Assembly (NCBI GenBank): GCA_050740975.1
Contig: JBOIEE010000143.1
Span: 1 to 8,405 of the forward strand
Source: JBOHHR01 sp050740975
GTDB taxonomy: Bacteria > Pseudomonadota > Gammaproteobacteria > JBOHHR01
DNA length: 8,405 nt
Direction: 5' to 3'
A program made the translations under genes and the position numbers. Of this stretch, positions 1-5,539 are shown one piece after another. The first letter of the stretch is position 1, and the number at the start of each line of letters is the position of its first letter. The notes under the pieces are model-generated. The model had not been told where the DNA came from and did no database searches. It saw only the letters and a list, made by a program, of their open reading frames with translations.

Positions 1-383
1 TTGGCAAGCACATCATGCACCCCGACGACTTCGAACACCGCCCGCATGGCCCCTCCCGCGATGATCCCCGTGCCCTCGGAGGCGGGCTGCATATACACCG
101 TGGCTGCACCGTGGCTCGCCGTAATAGGGTAATGCAGCGTCTTGCCTTTTAACGCGATTGTGCGCATGTTCTTGCGCGCCGCTTCCATGGCTTTCTGGAT
201 CGCCAGCGGAACTTCCCTCGCTTTGCCCCGACCGAACCCTACGCGTCCCTGCCCATCACCGACCACCGTAAGGGCCGAGAATCCAAATATACGCCCTCCT
301 TTTGCCACCTTGGCTACGCGTTTTACCGACACCAGCTTCTCCAGCATGCCCTCGGCGCTAGCTTCTAGTCCTGTGGTTGCCAC
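1..383 (-). CDS. rpsE: 30S ribosomal protein S5 (partial, 3' end beyond the window)
   Basis: S5 is a small-subunit protein at the mRNA entry and decoding region, where it affects translational accuracy and helps unwind mRNA together with S3 and S4. The frame holds 127 complete codons of an expected ~165, and continues off the left edge. The start is inferred to be GTG at 383-381, giving MATTGLEASAEGMLEKL, with a purine-rich AGGGGG upstream that overlaps the rplR stop region. Visible family blocks are KGGRIF (residues 28-33), VVGDGQGRVGFGRGKAREVP (40-59, the S5 double-stranded-RNA-binding fold) and QPASEGTGIIAGGAMRAV (99-116) in the C-terminal domain. The last visible residues, GVHDVLA, match the family in frame, so no frameshift is present. 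The gene begins 11 bases after the rplR stop and is the last gene seen in the operon. Confidence 0.97.
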   Translation of the reverse strand, partial: MATTGLEASAEGMLEKLVSVKRVAKVAKGGRIFGFSALTVVGDGQGRVGFGRGKAREVPLAIQKAMEAARKNMRTIALKGKTLHYPITASHGAATVYMQPASEGTGIIAGGAMRAVFEVVGVHDVLA

Positions 384-394
384 CCGACAGCCCC

Positions 395-754
395 CTAAAA
401 CTTCAATCCGCCTTCACGCGCGGCATCTGCCAGCGCTCTGATTCGCCCGTGGTATTTGTATCCGCCGCGATCAAAAGCGACGTACTCGACGCCCTTGGCC
501 CGCGCGCGTTCTGCAACCAGTCTTCCTACCAAGTTCGCCGCGTTAACATTGCCTCCGTTCTCGATCTGCTGTCGCAGAGTCTTGTCCAAGGTCGAGGCAC
601 TGGCCAACACCGAGCCCCCGTCAGGCCCAAACACCTGTGCATAGATGTGCCTCGGCGTTCGGTGAACAGAGAGTCTGGGGACTCTTAGTTCTTTGATCTT
701 CGCCCGGGTCCGCCTTGCTCTGCGCAGTCGGCTTGATTGCTTGTTCATCTTCAT
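395..754 (-). CDS. rplR: 50S ribosomal protein L18
   Basis: L18 binds 5S rRNA and, with L5, anchors it in the central protuberance of the large subunit. The 119-residue product has the basic N-terminus (RLRRARRTRAKIKELR), the conserved RLSVHRTPRHIYAQVF block near residues 27-42, the AERARAKGVEYVAFDR segment, and the highly conserved end HGRIRALADAAREGGLKF. E. coli L18 has 117 residues. Two in-frame ATGs lie at 754 and 748; the second gives MNKQSSRLRR, closer to the usual family start. Neither has a strong Shine-Dalgarno sequence, so the choice is open and the longer form is given. The gene starts 9 bases after the rplF stop, which suggests translational coupling, and it stops with TAG 11 bases before rpsE. 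Confidence 0.97.
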   Translation of the reverse strand: MKMNKQSSRLRRARRTRAKIKELRVPRLSVHRTPRHIYAQVFGPDGGSVLASASTLDKTLRQQIENGGNVNAANLVGRLVAERARAKGVEYVAFDRGGYKYHGRIRALADAAREGGLKF

Positions 755-763
755 CGCACAGCG

Positions 764-1297
764 TTAGGTCTTTTTGGCCTCTTTGCGCCGGACAATCTCG
801 TTCGCGTACCGGATCCCCTTGCCTTTATAGGGTTCGGGTCGGCGAAATGCCCGGATATCGGCCGCCACCTGGCCAACCTTTTGTTTGTCGATCCCTTTTA
901 TGACGATTTCCGTTTGGCTGGGCGTTTCGATTCGCACTTCCTCTGGAATACTGAACTCGACTGGATGTGAATAGCCCAAACTGAGATTGAGCGCCTTACC
1001 TTGAATCTGGGCTCGATAACCTACCCCAATTATCTCCAGCTTGCGCTCAAACCCCTGAGATACACCAGTAACCATATTTTCGATCAGCTCGCGCGAAGTT
1101 CCTGCTAAAGCATTCGCCTTCTTCGACTCATCGCGCGCCTTGACCTTTATCGTGCCCTCTTCATGTTCCACGCCGATCAGTGCGTGCAGGTTGTGAGTCA
1201 ACGATCCCAACTTACCCCTTACCGTGACTGCATCCCCAACCAGCGTGACTTCTACCCCCTCCAGAAGCTTGATCGGCTTTTTCGCTATCCTGGACAT
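764..1297 (-). CDS. rplF: 50S ribosomal protein L6
   Basis: L6 lies near the sarcin-ricin loop and the factor-binding region of the large subunit and takes part in late 50S assembly. The product is 177 residues, the same as E. coli. It starts MSRIAKKPIKLLEGVEV and carries the two tandem alpha/beta domains of the family. Diagnostic blocks are GVGYRAQIQGKALNLSLGYS (91-110) with HPVEF following, and the RNA-binding C-terminal stretch FRRPEPYKGKGIRYANE (151-167). The open frame extends 13 codons upstream through a non-canonical leader (MEKCCVLSIDGRR) that overlaps the end of rpsH. I reject that extension because ATG at 1297 aligns exactly with family starts. The Shine-Dalgarno is weak (GATGGTAG), with the rpsH stop only 10 bases upstream, so reinitiation after rpsH is likely. 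Confidence 0.98.
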   Translation of the reverse strand: MSRIAKKPIKLLEGVEVTLVGDAVTVRGKLGSLTHNLHALIGVEHEEGTIKVKARDESKKANALAGTSRELIENMVTGVSQGFERKLEIIGVGYRAQIQGKALNLSLGYSHPVEFSIPEEVRIETPSQTEIVIKGIDKQKVGQVAADIRAFRRPEPYKGKGIRYANEIVRRKEAKKT

Positions 1298-1307
1298 CCG
1301 TCTACCA

Positions 1308-1700
1308 TCAATAGACAGTACACAACACTTCTCCACCCAGCCCCTGTTTCTTGGCGGCGCGATCCGTCATAACACCCTTAGGCGTAGAAACAATCGCGAT
1401 CCCCAACCCACCTCTCACCGCAGGCAAATCATTCTTGCTGCGGTAGATGCGAACACCGGGACTGCTCACCCTTGTTAAGGACTCAACGACCGGTTTGCCT
1501 CGAAAATACTTCAACACGATGGTTAAAGTCGGCTTCTCACCCTCATGGACCTGGTAATCGGTGATATATCCCTCGTTCTTTAATACCTCGGCAAGCGCCA
1601 CTTTGTTGCGCGAACAGGGCATACTTACGTCCTTTTTTTCCGCCCCGTAGCCGTTTCGGATCCGGGTAAGCATATCCGCGATCGGATCGTGCATAGTCAT
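1308..1700 (-). CDS. rpsH: 30S ribosomal protein S8
   Basis: S8 is a primary 16S rRNA binding protein (central domain, helix 21) needed for platform assembly. In E. coli it also represses the spc operon by binding its mRNA near the L5 start. The 130-residue product equals the E. coli length. It starts MTMHDPIADMLTRIRNG and has the LKYFRGKPVVESLTRVSSPG segment in the middle. The C-terminal RNA-binding motif is STPKGVMTDRAAKKQGLGGE (residues ~105-124). The start is ATG at 1700, with AGGA about ten bases upstream in the short spacer after rpsN; the second ATG at 1694 is less family-like. It ends with TGA at 1308, 10 bases before rplF. Confidence 0.98.
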   Translation of the reverse strand: MTMHDPIADMLTRIRNGYGAEKKDVSMPCSRNKVALAEVLKNEGYITDYQVHEGEKPTLTIVLKYFRGKPVVESLTRVSSPGVRIYRSKNDLPAVRGGLGIAIVSTPKGVMTDRAAKKQGLGGEVLCTVY

Positions 1701-1715
1701 TCTGTTGGGGTCCTA

Positions 1716-2021
1716 CTACCAGCTCGCCTTGACCAGGCCGGGCACATCGCCGCGCATCGCCGCTTTGCGCAGTTTGTTTCGCGACAGCCCAAACTTTCGA
1801 TAATATCCGTGCGGGCGGCCCGTTATCTGGCACCGATTTCGCAATCGTGCCGGGCTTGCATCCCGCGGCAGCTTCTGCAACTGAATCCGCGCTTGCTCAC
1901 GCTCGTCTTGCGACAAACTGCTATCCTTGATTCTCGCTTTTAAGGCAGTGCGTTTATGGGCGAATTTTTTTACTAGACGCATTCGCTTGCGTTCGCGGTT
2001 AATCGTAGAAGTCTTCGCCAT
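1716..2021 (-). CDS. rpsN: 30S ribosomal protein S14, zinc-free type
   Basis: S14 assembles late into the 30S head near S3, S10 and S19. The product is 101 residues, as in E. coli, starting MAKTSTINRERKRMRLVKKF and ending with the signature CQITGRPHGYYRKFGLSRNK followed by LRKAAMRGDVPGLVKASW. It has only one cysteine and lacks the CxxC...CxxC zinc ribbon of the short S14 form. It is therefore the long C-minus paralog typical of proteobacteria. The open frame reaches upstream to 2090 through 23 codons that overlap the end of rplE. I rejected that extension because MAKTS at 2021 is the conserved start. The start lies 16 bases after the rplE TAA; no strong Shine-Dalgarno is seen, so coupling to rplE translation is likely. 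Confidence 0.98.
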   Translation of the reverse strand: MAKTSTINRERKRMRLVKKFAHKRTALKARIKDSSLSQDEREQARIQLQKLPRDASPARLRNRCQITGRPHGYYRKFGLSRNKLRKAAMRGDVPGLVKASW

Positions 2022-2037
2022 CTCAAAAACGGCCCTT

Positions 2038-2577
2038 TTAATTTCGAAAAGGGAAACTAAAGGCCGTGAGCAACGCCCGACCGTGCTCATCTTCCCGCGC
2101 AGTGGTCGTTATGCAGATATCCAGGCCCCGGATAGCGTCAATTTTGTCGTAGTCGATCTCGGGAAACATTATTTGCTCCCGTACCCCGAGGCTGTACCCG
2201 CCACGCCCATCAAAGGACTTCGGGCTGAAGCCACGAAAATCCCTGATCCGAGGGATAGCAACGTTGATCAAGCGATCGAGAAACTCATACATCCGATCTC
2301 CCCTCAGAGTGACCTTAACTCCGACCGGCCACCCTTCACGGATCTTGAAATTAGCCACCGACTTCCTGGCCTTGGTAGCAACCGCTTTTTGCCCGGCTAT
2401 GCGCGAAAGATCATCGATCGCATGGTCCAAGACCTTCTTATCTGCTACCGCTTCTCCCACGCCCATGTTAAGCGTGATCTTGCTGATCCGTGGCACCTGC
2501 ATGATGCTCTTGAAGCCGAACTGTTCCTGGAGCTGCTTGACCACCGTATCTCTATAAAAAACCTGCAACCTGGTCAT
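2038..2577 (-). CDS. rplE: 50S ribosomal protein L5
   Basis: L5 binds 5S rRNA with L18, forms part of the central protuberance, and contacts the 30S head and P-site tRNA. The 179 residues match the E. coli length. Clear family blocks are IMQVPRISKITLNMGVGEAV (25-44), AGQKAVATKARKSVANFKIR (61-80), and IPRIRDFRGFSPKSFDGRGG (108-127) running on into YSLGVREQIMFPEIDYDKI. The end is FSFPFRN. The start is ATG at 2577 with GGAG about 6-7 bases upstream, in an 18-base spacer after rplX. In E. coli this junction is the S8 translational-repression target; a weak imperfect stem can be drawn here over the ribosome binding site and is listed separately. Confidence 0.98.
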   Translation of the reverse strand: MTRLQVFYRDTVVKQLQEQFGFKSIMQVPRISKITLNMGVGEAVADKKVLDHAIDDLSRIAGQKAVATKARKSVANFKIREGWPVGVKVTLRGDRMYEFLDRLINVAIPRIRDFRGFSPKSFDGRGGYSLGVREQIMFPEIDYDKIDAIRGLDICITTTAREDEHGRALLTAFSFPFRN

Positions 2578-2578
2578 A

Positions 2579-2614
2579 CGCGACTCCGATCTCTCTTAAA
2601 CGTCGACAGTCTCG
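2579..2614 (-). promoter_or_regulatory. possible mRNA stem over the rplE ribosome binding site
   Basis: On the minus strand CGAGACT (2608-2614, in the last codons of rplX) can pair with AGTCGCG (2579-2585) with one mismatch, leaving a 22-base loop. The stem would include part of the GGAG preceding rplE. The location corresponds to the E. coli S8 repression target, but I could not show the S8-specific internal-loop signature. It may be chance pairing. Confidence 0.2.
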
Positions 2615-2913
2615 CCACTCGATTTGAAGTACCGCACTTTCCGGCCGTCTTCCAAACACTTAAACCCCACCCTCTCCCCACCTTTGGTCACTGGATTAAA
2701 CAAAGCCACATTCGACAGATCCAGAGGCGCTTCTTTTTCTATGATTCCCCCAGGACGACCTAAACGCGGGTTTGGTTTGGTATGCTTTTTGACCACGTTT
2801 ACGTTCTCGACGATAACCTTACCTTTGGGCAGCACGCGCAGCACCATCCCACGGGCGCCTTTCGCCTTACCGGTGATGACGATGACGTCATCTCCTTTTT
2901 TGATTCTATCCAT
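2596..2913 (-). CDS. rplX: 50S ribosomal protein L24
   Basis: L24 is one of the two assembly-initiator proteins of the 50S subunit. It binds the 5' end of 23S rRNA and lies near the polypeptide exit. The product is 105 residues (E. coli 104). The N-terminal KOW motif is visible at residues ~5-29 (KKGDDVIVITGKAKGARGMV). It is followed by VVKKHTKPNPRLGRPGGIIE and the conserved APLDLSNVALFNP block, then the basic C-terminus GRKVRYFKSSGE. The start is ATG at 2913, four bases after the rplN TAA. The most plausible Shine-Dalgarno, AGAGGT, lies inside the last codons of rplN, so the two genes are probably coupled. Confidence 0.98.
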   Translation of the reverse strand: MDRIKKGDDVIVITGKAKGARGMVLRVLPKGKVIVENVNVVKKHTKPNPRLGRPGGIIEKEAPLDLSNVALFNPVTKGGERVGFKCLEDGRKVRYFKSSGETVDV

Positions 2914-2917
2914 GGCC

Positions 2918-3286
2918 TTAAAGTACCTCTGGAGCCAGCGATACGATTTTCATGAACCGCTCGCTCCTCAACTCCCTAGTGACCGGCCCAAATATCCGGG
3001 TTCCTATAGGTTGCATTTGTTTGTCCAGCAAAACAGCCGCGTTCCCATCAAATCGAATCAGCGAACCATCAGGACGACGTATGCCCTTGCGGGTCCGAAC
3101 AACCACGGCATTGTAGATCTCGCCCTTTTTTACCTTGCCTCGCGGTATTGCTTCCTTTATCGCCACTTTGATAACGTCCCCTATTCCGGCGTAGCGAATG
3201 CGTGAACCTCCAAGCACCTTAATGCACATTACGCGCCGCGCCCCACTGTTATCGGCTGCTTCCAGCATAGTTTGCATTTGTATCAT
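2918..3286 (-). CDS. rplN: 50S ribosomal protein L14
   Basis: L14 binds 23S rRNA and, with L19, forms inter-subunit bridges to 16S rRNA. It is also the docking site of the silencing factor RsfS. The 122 residues (E. coli 123) start MIQMQTMLEAADNSGARRVM and contain CIKVLGGSRIRYAGIGDVIK. The central signature is KEAIPRGKVKKGEIYNAVVV, followed by RTRKGIRRPDGSLIRFDGNA. The end, GPVTRELRSERFMKIVSLAP plus EVL, is nearly invariant in the family. It is the first gene of the spc block. Its ATG at 3286 has a purine-rich site (CGGGAGA, then CAGGGA) directly upstream. The spacer to rpsQ is only about 38 bases, and no clear promoter is seen in it. Confidence 0.98.
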   Translation of the reverse strand: MIQMQTMLEAADNSGARRVMCIKVLGGSRIRYAGIGDVIKVAIKEAIPRGKVKKGEIYNAVVVRTRKGIRRPDGSLIRFDGNAAVLLDKQMQPIGTRIFGPVTRELRSERFMKIVSLAPEVL

Positions 3287-3324
3287 TCCCTGTTCTCCCG
3301 GTGCTCATTCCAATAGCACTATAC
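3287..3324 (-). other. short S10/spc junction spacer
   Basis: These 38 bases separate the rpsQ stop from the rplN start. In E. coli this junction is longer and holds the spc promoter. Here I see no -35/-10 pair and no terminator with a T-run. The spacer contains the rplN ribosome binding site and a weak 5-bp inverted repeat (GTGCT at 3301-3305 with AGCAC at 3315-3319, 9-base loop). The simplest reading is that transcription continues from the S10 block into the spc block. Confidence 0.6.
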
Positions 3325-3585
3325 CTACTTGGCGCGCTCCAGCACTCTCGTCACCCGCATGCTTTTGCGCTTGGACAACGGCCTGCACTCTGCTATCTCC
3401 ACGACGTCCCCTTCTTGACACTCATTGGATTCATCGTGCGCGAGCAAACGCGTAGAGCGCTTGACGTACTTTTGATAAAGAGGATGCTTTACCACCCGTT
3501 CGATCTTCACCGCAACCGTTTTATCCATCTTATTGCTGATCACTTCTCCGCTCAGAGAGCGCGGCTCTTTTGTTTCCGCCATCAT
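3325..3585 (-). CDS. rpsQ: 30S ribosomal protein S17
   Basis: S17 is a primary 16S rRNA binding protein of the 5' domain, with an OB fold and a long loop. The product is 86 residues from this start (E. coli 84). It shows SLSGEVISNKMDKTVAVKIE near the N-terminus, then HPLYQKYVKRSTRLLAHDES, and the signature NECQEGDVVEIAECRPLSK. The start region reads TTGATGATG on the minus strand. The rpmC stop TGA shares its A with the ATG at 3585 used here; ATG at 3582 (MAET...) is an equally credible start, while the TTG at 3588 is unlikely. AGAG lies about six bases upstream of the first ATG. The one-base overlap implies coupled translation with rpmC. Confidence 0.97.
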   Translation of the reverse strand: MMAETKEPRSLSGEVISNKMDKTVAVKIERVVKHPLYQKYVKRSTRLLAHDESNECQEGDVVEIAECRPLSKRKSMRVTRVLERAK

Positions 3586-3779
3586 CAATGACTCTGTTCA
3601 AGCTGCGTTAATACGGTCTTAATGCGGGCCACCTCGCGCCGGACTCGCCCCCACTGGTTAGGGCGTATCGTCTGGCCAGAACCGCTCTGCATCCTTAAAT
3701 TAAATTGCTCCCGTCGCAGCTCCAAGAGCAACTTTCTCAGTTCATCCGGGTTCTTCTCCCGCAACTCTCGAGCTATCAC
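3585..3779 (-). CDS. rpmC: 50S ribosomal protein L29
   Basis: L29 is a small helical-hairpin protein at the polypeptide exit of the large subunit, next to L23, where it contributes to the docking area for nascent-chain factors. The 64-residue product (E. coli 63) starts MIARELREKNPDELRKLLLE and contains the diagnostic REQFNLRMQ (residues 23-31). The second helix is VRREVARIKTVLTQLEQ. It begins with GTG at 3779, directly after the TAA of rplP with no spacer, and GGTG a few bases upstream is the likely ribosome binding site. Its TGA overlaps the rpsQ start by one base. Confidence 0.97.
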   Translation of the reverse strand: MIARELREKNPDELRKLLLELRREQFNLRMQSGSGQTIRPNQWGRVRREVARIKTVLTQLEQSH

Positions 3780-4193
3780 TTAAATCACCGTGCGGTTTGT
3801 AAACGTGGTTCGGACAGGTAGTTTCGCTGAGGCCAAGCGAAAGGCTTCGCGCGCAACGATCTCTGCCACCCCCTCCATTTCATACAATACGTGGCCCGGT
3901 TTAACCTCCGCGACCCAATATTCCACACTGCCTTTTCCTTTTCCCTGACGCACTTCCAAGGGCTTTTTCGTGATCGGTTTGTCTGGGAAGATGCGGATCC
4001 ACACTTTAGCACCACGTTTGACATAGCGGGTTATGGCTCGCCTCGCCGCTTCAATTTGGCGCGCAGTCACCCTCCCGCGGGTAGTGGCTCGTAAACCAAA
4101 CTCACCGAAGTCCACCCGGCTGCCTCGAGTCGCGGGTCCCCTATTGCGACCCTTTTGCTGTTTTCTGAATTTTGTCTGTTTTGGTTGAAGCAC
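3780..4193 (-). CDS. rplP: 50S ribosomal protein L16
   Basis: L16 sits close to the peptidyl-transferase centre and A-site tRNA elbow and is essential for late 50S maturation. The 137 residues (E. coli 136) start MLQPKQTKFRKQQKGRNRG. The core TARQIEAARRAITRYVKRG is at residues 43-61 and IRIFPDKPITKKPLEVRQGK at 67-86. The arginine at ~82 corresponds to E. coli Arg81, the residue hydroxylated by the RoxA/YcfD oxygenase. The VEYWVAEVKPGHVLYEMEGV and REAFRLASAKLPVRTTF blocks follow. It starts with GTG at 4193, with AGGG about five bases upstream, 20 bases after the rpsC stop. Its TAA is immediately followed by the GTG of rpmC. Confidence 0.98.
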   Translation of the reverse strand: MLQPKQTKFRKQQKGRNRGPATRGSRVDFGEFGLRATTRGRVTARQIEAARRAITRYVKRGAKVWIRIFPDKPITKKPLEVRQGKGKGSVEYWVAEVKPGHVLYEMEGVAEIVAREAFRLASAKLPVRTTFTNRTVI

Positions 4194-4213
4194 CAGACCC
4201 TATCTCTCTGCAT

Positions 4214-4885
4214 TTAGCTGGCAGAAGTACCCTCGGCGCGTTCTTCCAGCGTTTCTCCATTCACCACTTCGCCCTTGAACACCCACACCTTCACGCCTAT
4301 GACACCGTAAGTGGTACGCGCTTCGGCAAAGCCGTAGTCTATATCCGCCCGCAACGTGTGCAGCGGAACCCTGCCTTCCCGATACCATTCCGAACGGGCG
4401 ATTTCCGCTCCGTTGAGACGGCCAGCCACATTCACCCGTATGCCTTGAGCGCCCAACCGCATTGCGTTCGACACAGCGCGCTTCATGGCCCGCCTAAACA
4501 TGATCCGTCGCTCAAGCTGCCCGGCTATGCTCTCCGCAACCAGATGCGCCTCCAACTCGGGCTTCCGGATTTCCTCCACACTGATATGCACGGGGATCCC
4601 CATGATGGCGGAGACTTCTTTGCGCAATTTCTCGATGTCTTCTCCCTTCTTTCCGATGACGATGCCGGGACGCGCTGTGTGAATGATAATACGCGCATTG
4701 TTCGCTAGGCGTTCGATCTGTATCCGGCTAAGCGAAGCGTGAGACAGCCTTTTCCTAAGAAACTCGCGGATCCTCAGATCCATATTGAGATAATCGGCGT
4801 AGCGTTTCGAATCCGCATACCACCTCGAGTTCCAATCTTTGCAGATCCCCAGCCGCATACCAACAGGATGGACCTTTTGACCCAT
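4214..4885 (-). CDS. rpsC: 30S ribosomal protein S3
   Basis: S3 lines the mRNA entry tunnel of the 30S head and, with S4 and S5, has mRNA helicase activity. The 223 residues start MGQKVHPVGMRLGICKDWNS. The KH domain carries the GxxG loop in GIVIGKKGEDIEKLRK (residues 74-89). The conserved basic helicase residues R131, R132 and K135 lie in RRIMFRRAMKRAV. The C-terminal domain has GRLNGAEIARSEWYREGRVP, LHTLRADIDYG and TYGVIGVKVWVFKGE. The protein is about ten residues shorter than E. coli S3 and ends in an acidic/neutral tail (ETLEERAEGTSAS) instead of a lysine-rich one. ATG at 4885 is three bases after the rplV stop and has a strong AGGAGG. Confidence 0.98.
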   Translation of the reverse strand: MGQKVHPVGMRLGICKDWNSRWYADSKRYADYLNMDLRIREFLRKRLSHASLSRIQIERLANNARIIIHTARPGIVIGKKGEDIEKLRKEVSAIMGIPVHISVEEIRKPELEAHLVAESIAGQLERRIMFRRAMKRAVSNAMRLGAQGIRVNVAGRLNGAEIARSEWYREGRVPLHTLRADIDYGFAEARTTYGVIGVKVWVFKGEVVNGETLEERAEGTSAS

Positions 4886-4888
4886 GCT

Positions 4889-5224
4889 CTAGCCCTCCTG
4901 TGAGACAGTGACGCAGATGTGACTGGTGCGCTTCACCATCATGTTCATACGCCCCCGCGCACGGGCACGCCGGCGCTTCATCACCGGCCCCTCATCCACA
5001 CAAACCCGCTGTACTTTCAACTCATCGACGTCAGCCCCATTATTGTGTTCGGCATTGGAGATCGCCGACTCCAATACTTTTTTAATGAGTTCGGCGCTCT
5101 TTTTCCGGCTAAACGTGAGCAGGTTGATTGCCTGCTCAACAGGCAAGCCGCGGATCTGGTCTGCCACCAGACGCGCTTTTTGAGCGGATACCCTCGCACG
5201 CCTCAATGTTGCCGATGTTGCCAT
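4889..5224 (-). CDS. rplV: 50S ribosomal protein L22
   Basis: L22 spans the large subunit, and its extended beta-hairpin lines the exit tunnel, the site of macrolide-resistance and translation-arrest mutations. The 111 residues (E. coli 110) contain RRARVSAQKARLVADQIRGL (8-27), KKSAELIKKVLESAISNAEH (41-60), and the hairpin DEGPVMKRRRARARGRMNMM (77-96) followed by KRTSHICVTV. The hairpin is intact. ATG at 5224 follows the rpsS stop by 23 bases; only a weak Shine-Dalgarno (GGAA/CGAG) is visible. The 3' end of the gene carries the AGGAGG for rpsC. Confidence 0.98.
   Translation of the reverse strand: MATSATLRRARVSAQKARLVADQIRGLPVEQAINLLTFSRKKSAELIKKVLESAISNAEHNNGADVDELKVQRVCVDEGPVMKRRRARARGRMNMMVKRTSHICVTVSQEG
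4894..4899 (-). promoter_or_regulatory. strong ribosome binding site of rpsC
   Basis: AGGAGG on the minus strand lies eight bases before the rpsC ATG and is embedded in the final codons of rplV. It is one of the strongest sites in the cluster, unlike the weak sites of rplF, rpsN, rplV and rplR. Confidence 0.7.
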
Positions 5225-5247
5225 ATGTGTACTCGGTTCCGTGCCGC

Positions 5248-5523
5248 TTAGCGTTTGGCCTTGCGATCCGCCGCATGTCCTCGAAAAGTGCGGGTCGGCG
5301 CGAACTCACCCAGCTTGTGGCCCACCATGTTTTCGGTAACGTATAAAGGCACGTGCTGCCGACCGTTGTGCACAGCGATGGTCAAACCGATCATTTCCGG
5401 TATTACCATGGAACGCCTCGACCAGGTTTTGATTGGTCTTCTGTCTTTGCTTTCAATCGCCCTGACAACCTTTGTCGCTAGATGATGGTCGACAAACGGC
5501 CCTTTAGCTAATGCTCGCGCCAT
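5248..5523 (-). CDS. rpsS: 30S ribosomal protein S19
   Basis: S19 lies in the 30S head, binds 16S rRNA together with S13, and reaches toward A-site tRNA. The 91 residues (E. coli 92) start MARALAKGPFVDHHLATKVV. The conserved core follows: IKTWSRRSMVIPEMIGLTIA, VHNGRQHVPLYVTENMVGHK and LGEFAPTRTFRGHAADRKAK. ATG at 5523 has a good GAGGTG site eight bases upstream, inside the 16-base spacer after rplB. Composition and codon use look like the neighbouring genes. Confidence 0.98.
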   Translation of the reverse strand: MARALAKGPFVDHHLATKVVRAIESKDRRPIKTWSRRSMVIPEMIGLTIAVHNGRQHVPLYVTENMVGHKLGEFAPTRTFRGHAADRKAKR

Positions 5524-5539
5524 GTCAGCCCCACCTCAA

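Noticed and set aside
1298..1336. N-terminal extension of rplF (MEKCCVLSIDGRR)
   Set aside because: It overlaps the end of rpsH and has no counterpart in the L6 family; MSRIAKKP at 1297 is the conserved start and gives the standard 177 residues.
1543..1833. Minus-strand open frame of 96 codons across the rpsN/rpsH junction
   Set aside because: It is an out-of-frame reading of rpsN and rpsH, both intact in their own frames.
2022..2090. N-terminal extension of rpsN by 23 codons
   Set aside because: It overlaps the end of rplE in another frame; MAKTS at 2021 is the conserved S14 start and gives the standard 101 residues.
1927..2763. Long plus-strand open frame (278 codons) opposite rpsN, rplE and rplX
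   Set aside because: It is fully antisense to three clearly identified ribosomal genes, has no recognisable domain and no ribosome binding site of note. Its openness follows from the codon composition of the minus-strand genes.
2624..3205. Plus-strand open frame (193 codons) opposite rplX and rplN
   Set aside because: It is a shadow of two conserved genes with no family features of its own.
3301..3319. GTGCT/AGCAC inverted repeat between rpsQ and rplN as a terminator
   Set aside because: It has only five base pairs with a nine-base loop and no T-run, so it is too weak to terminate.
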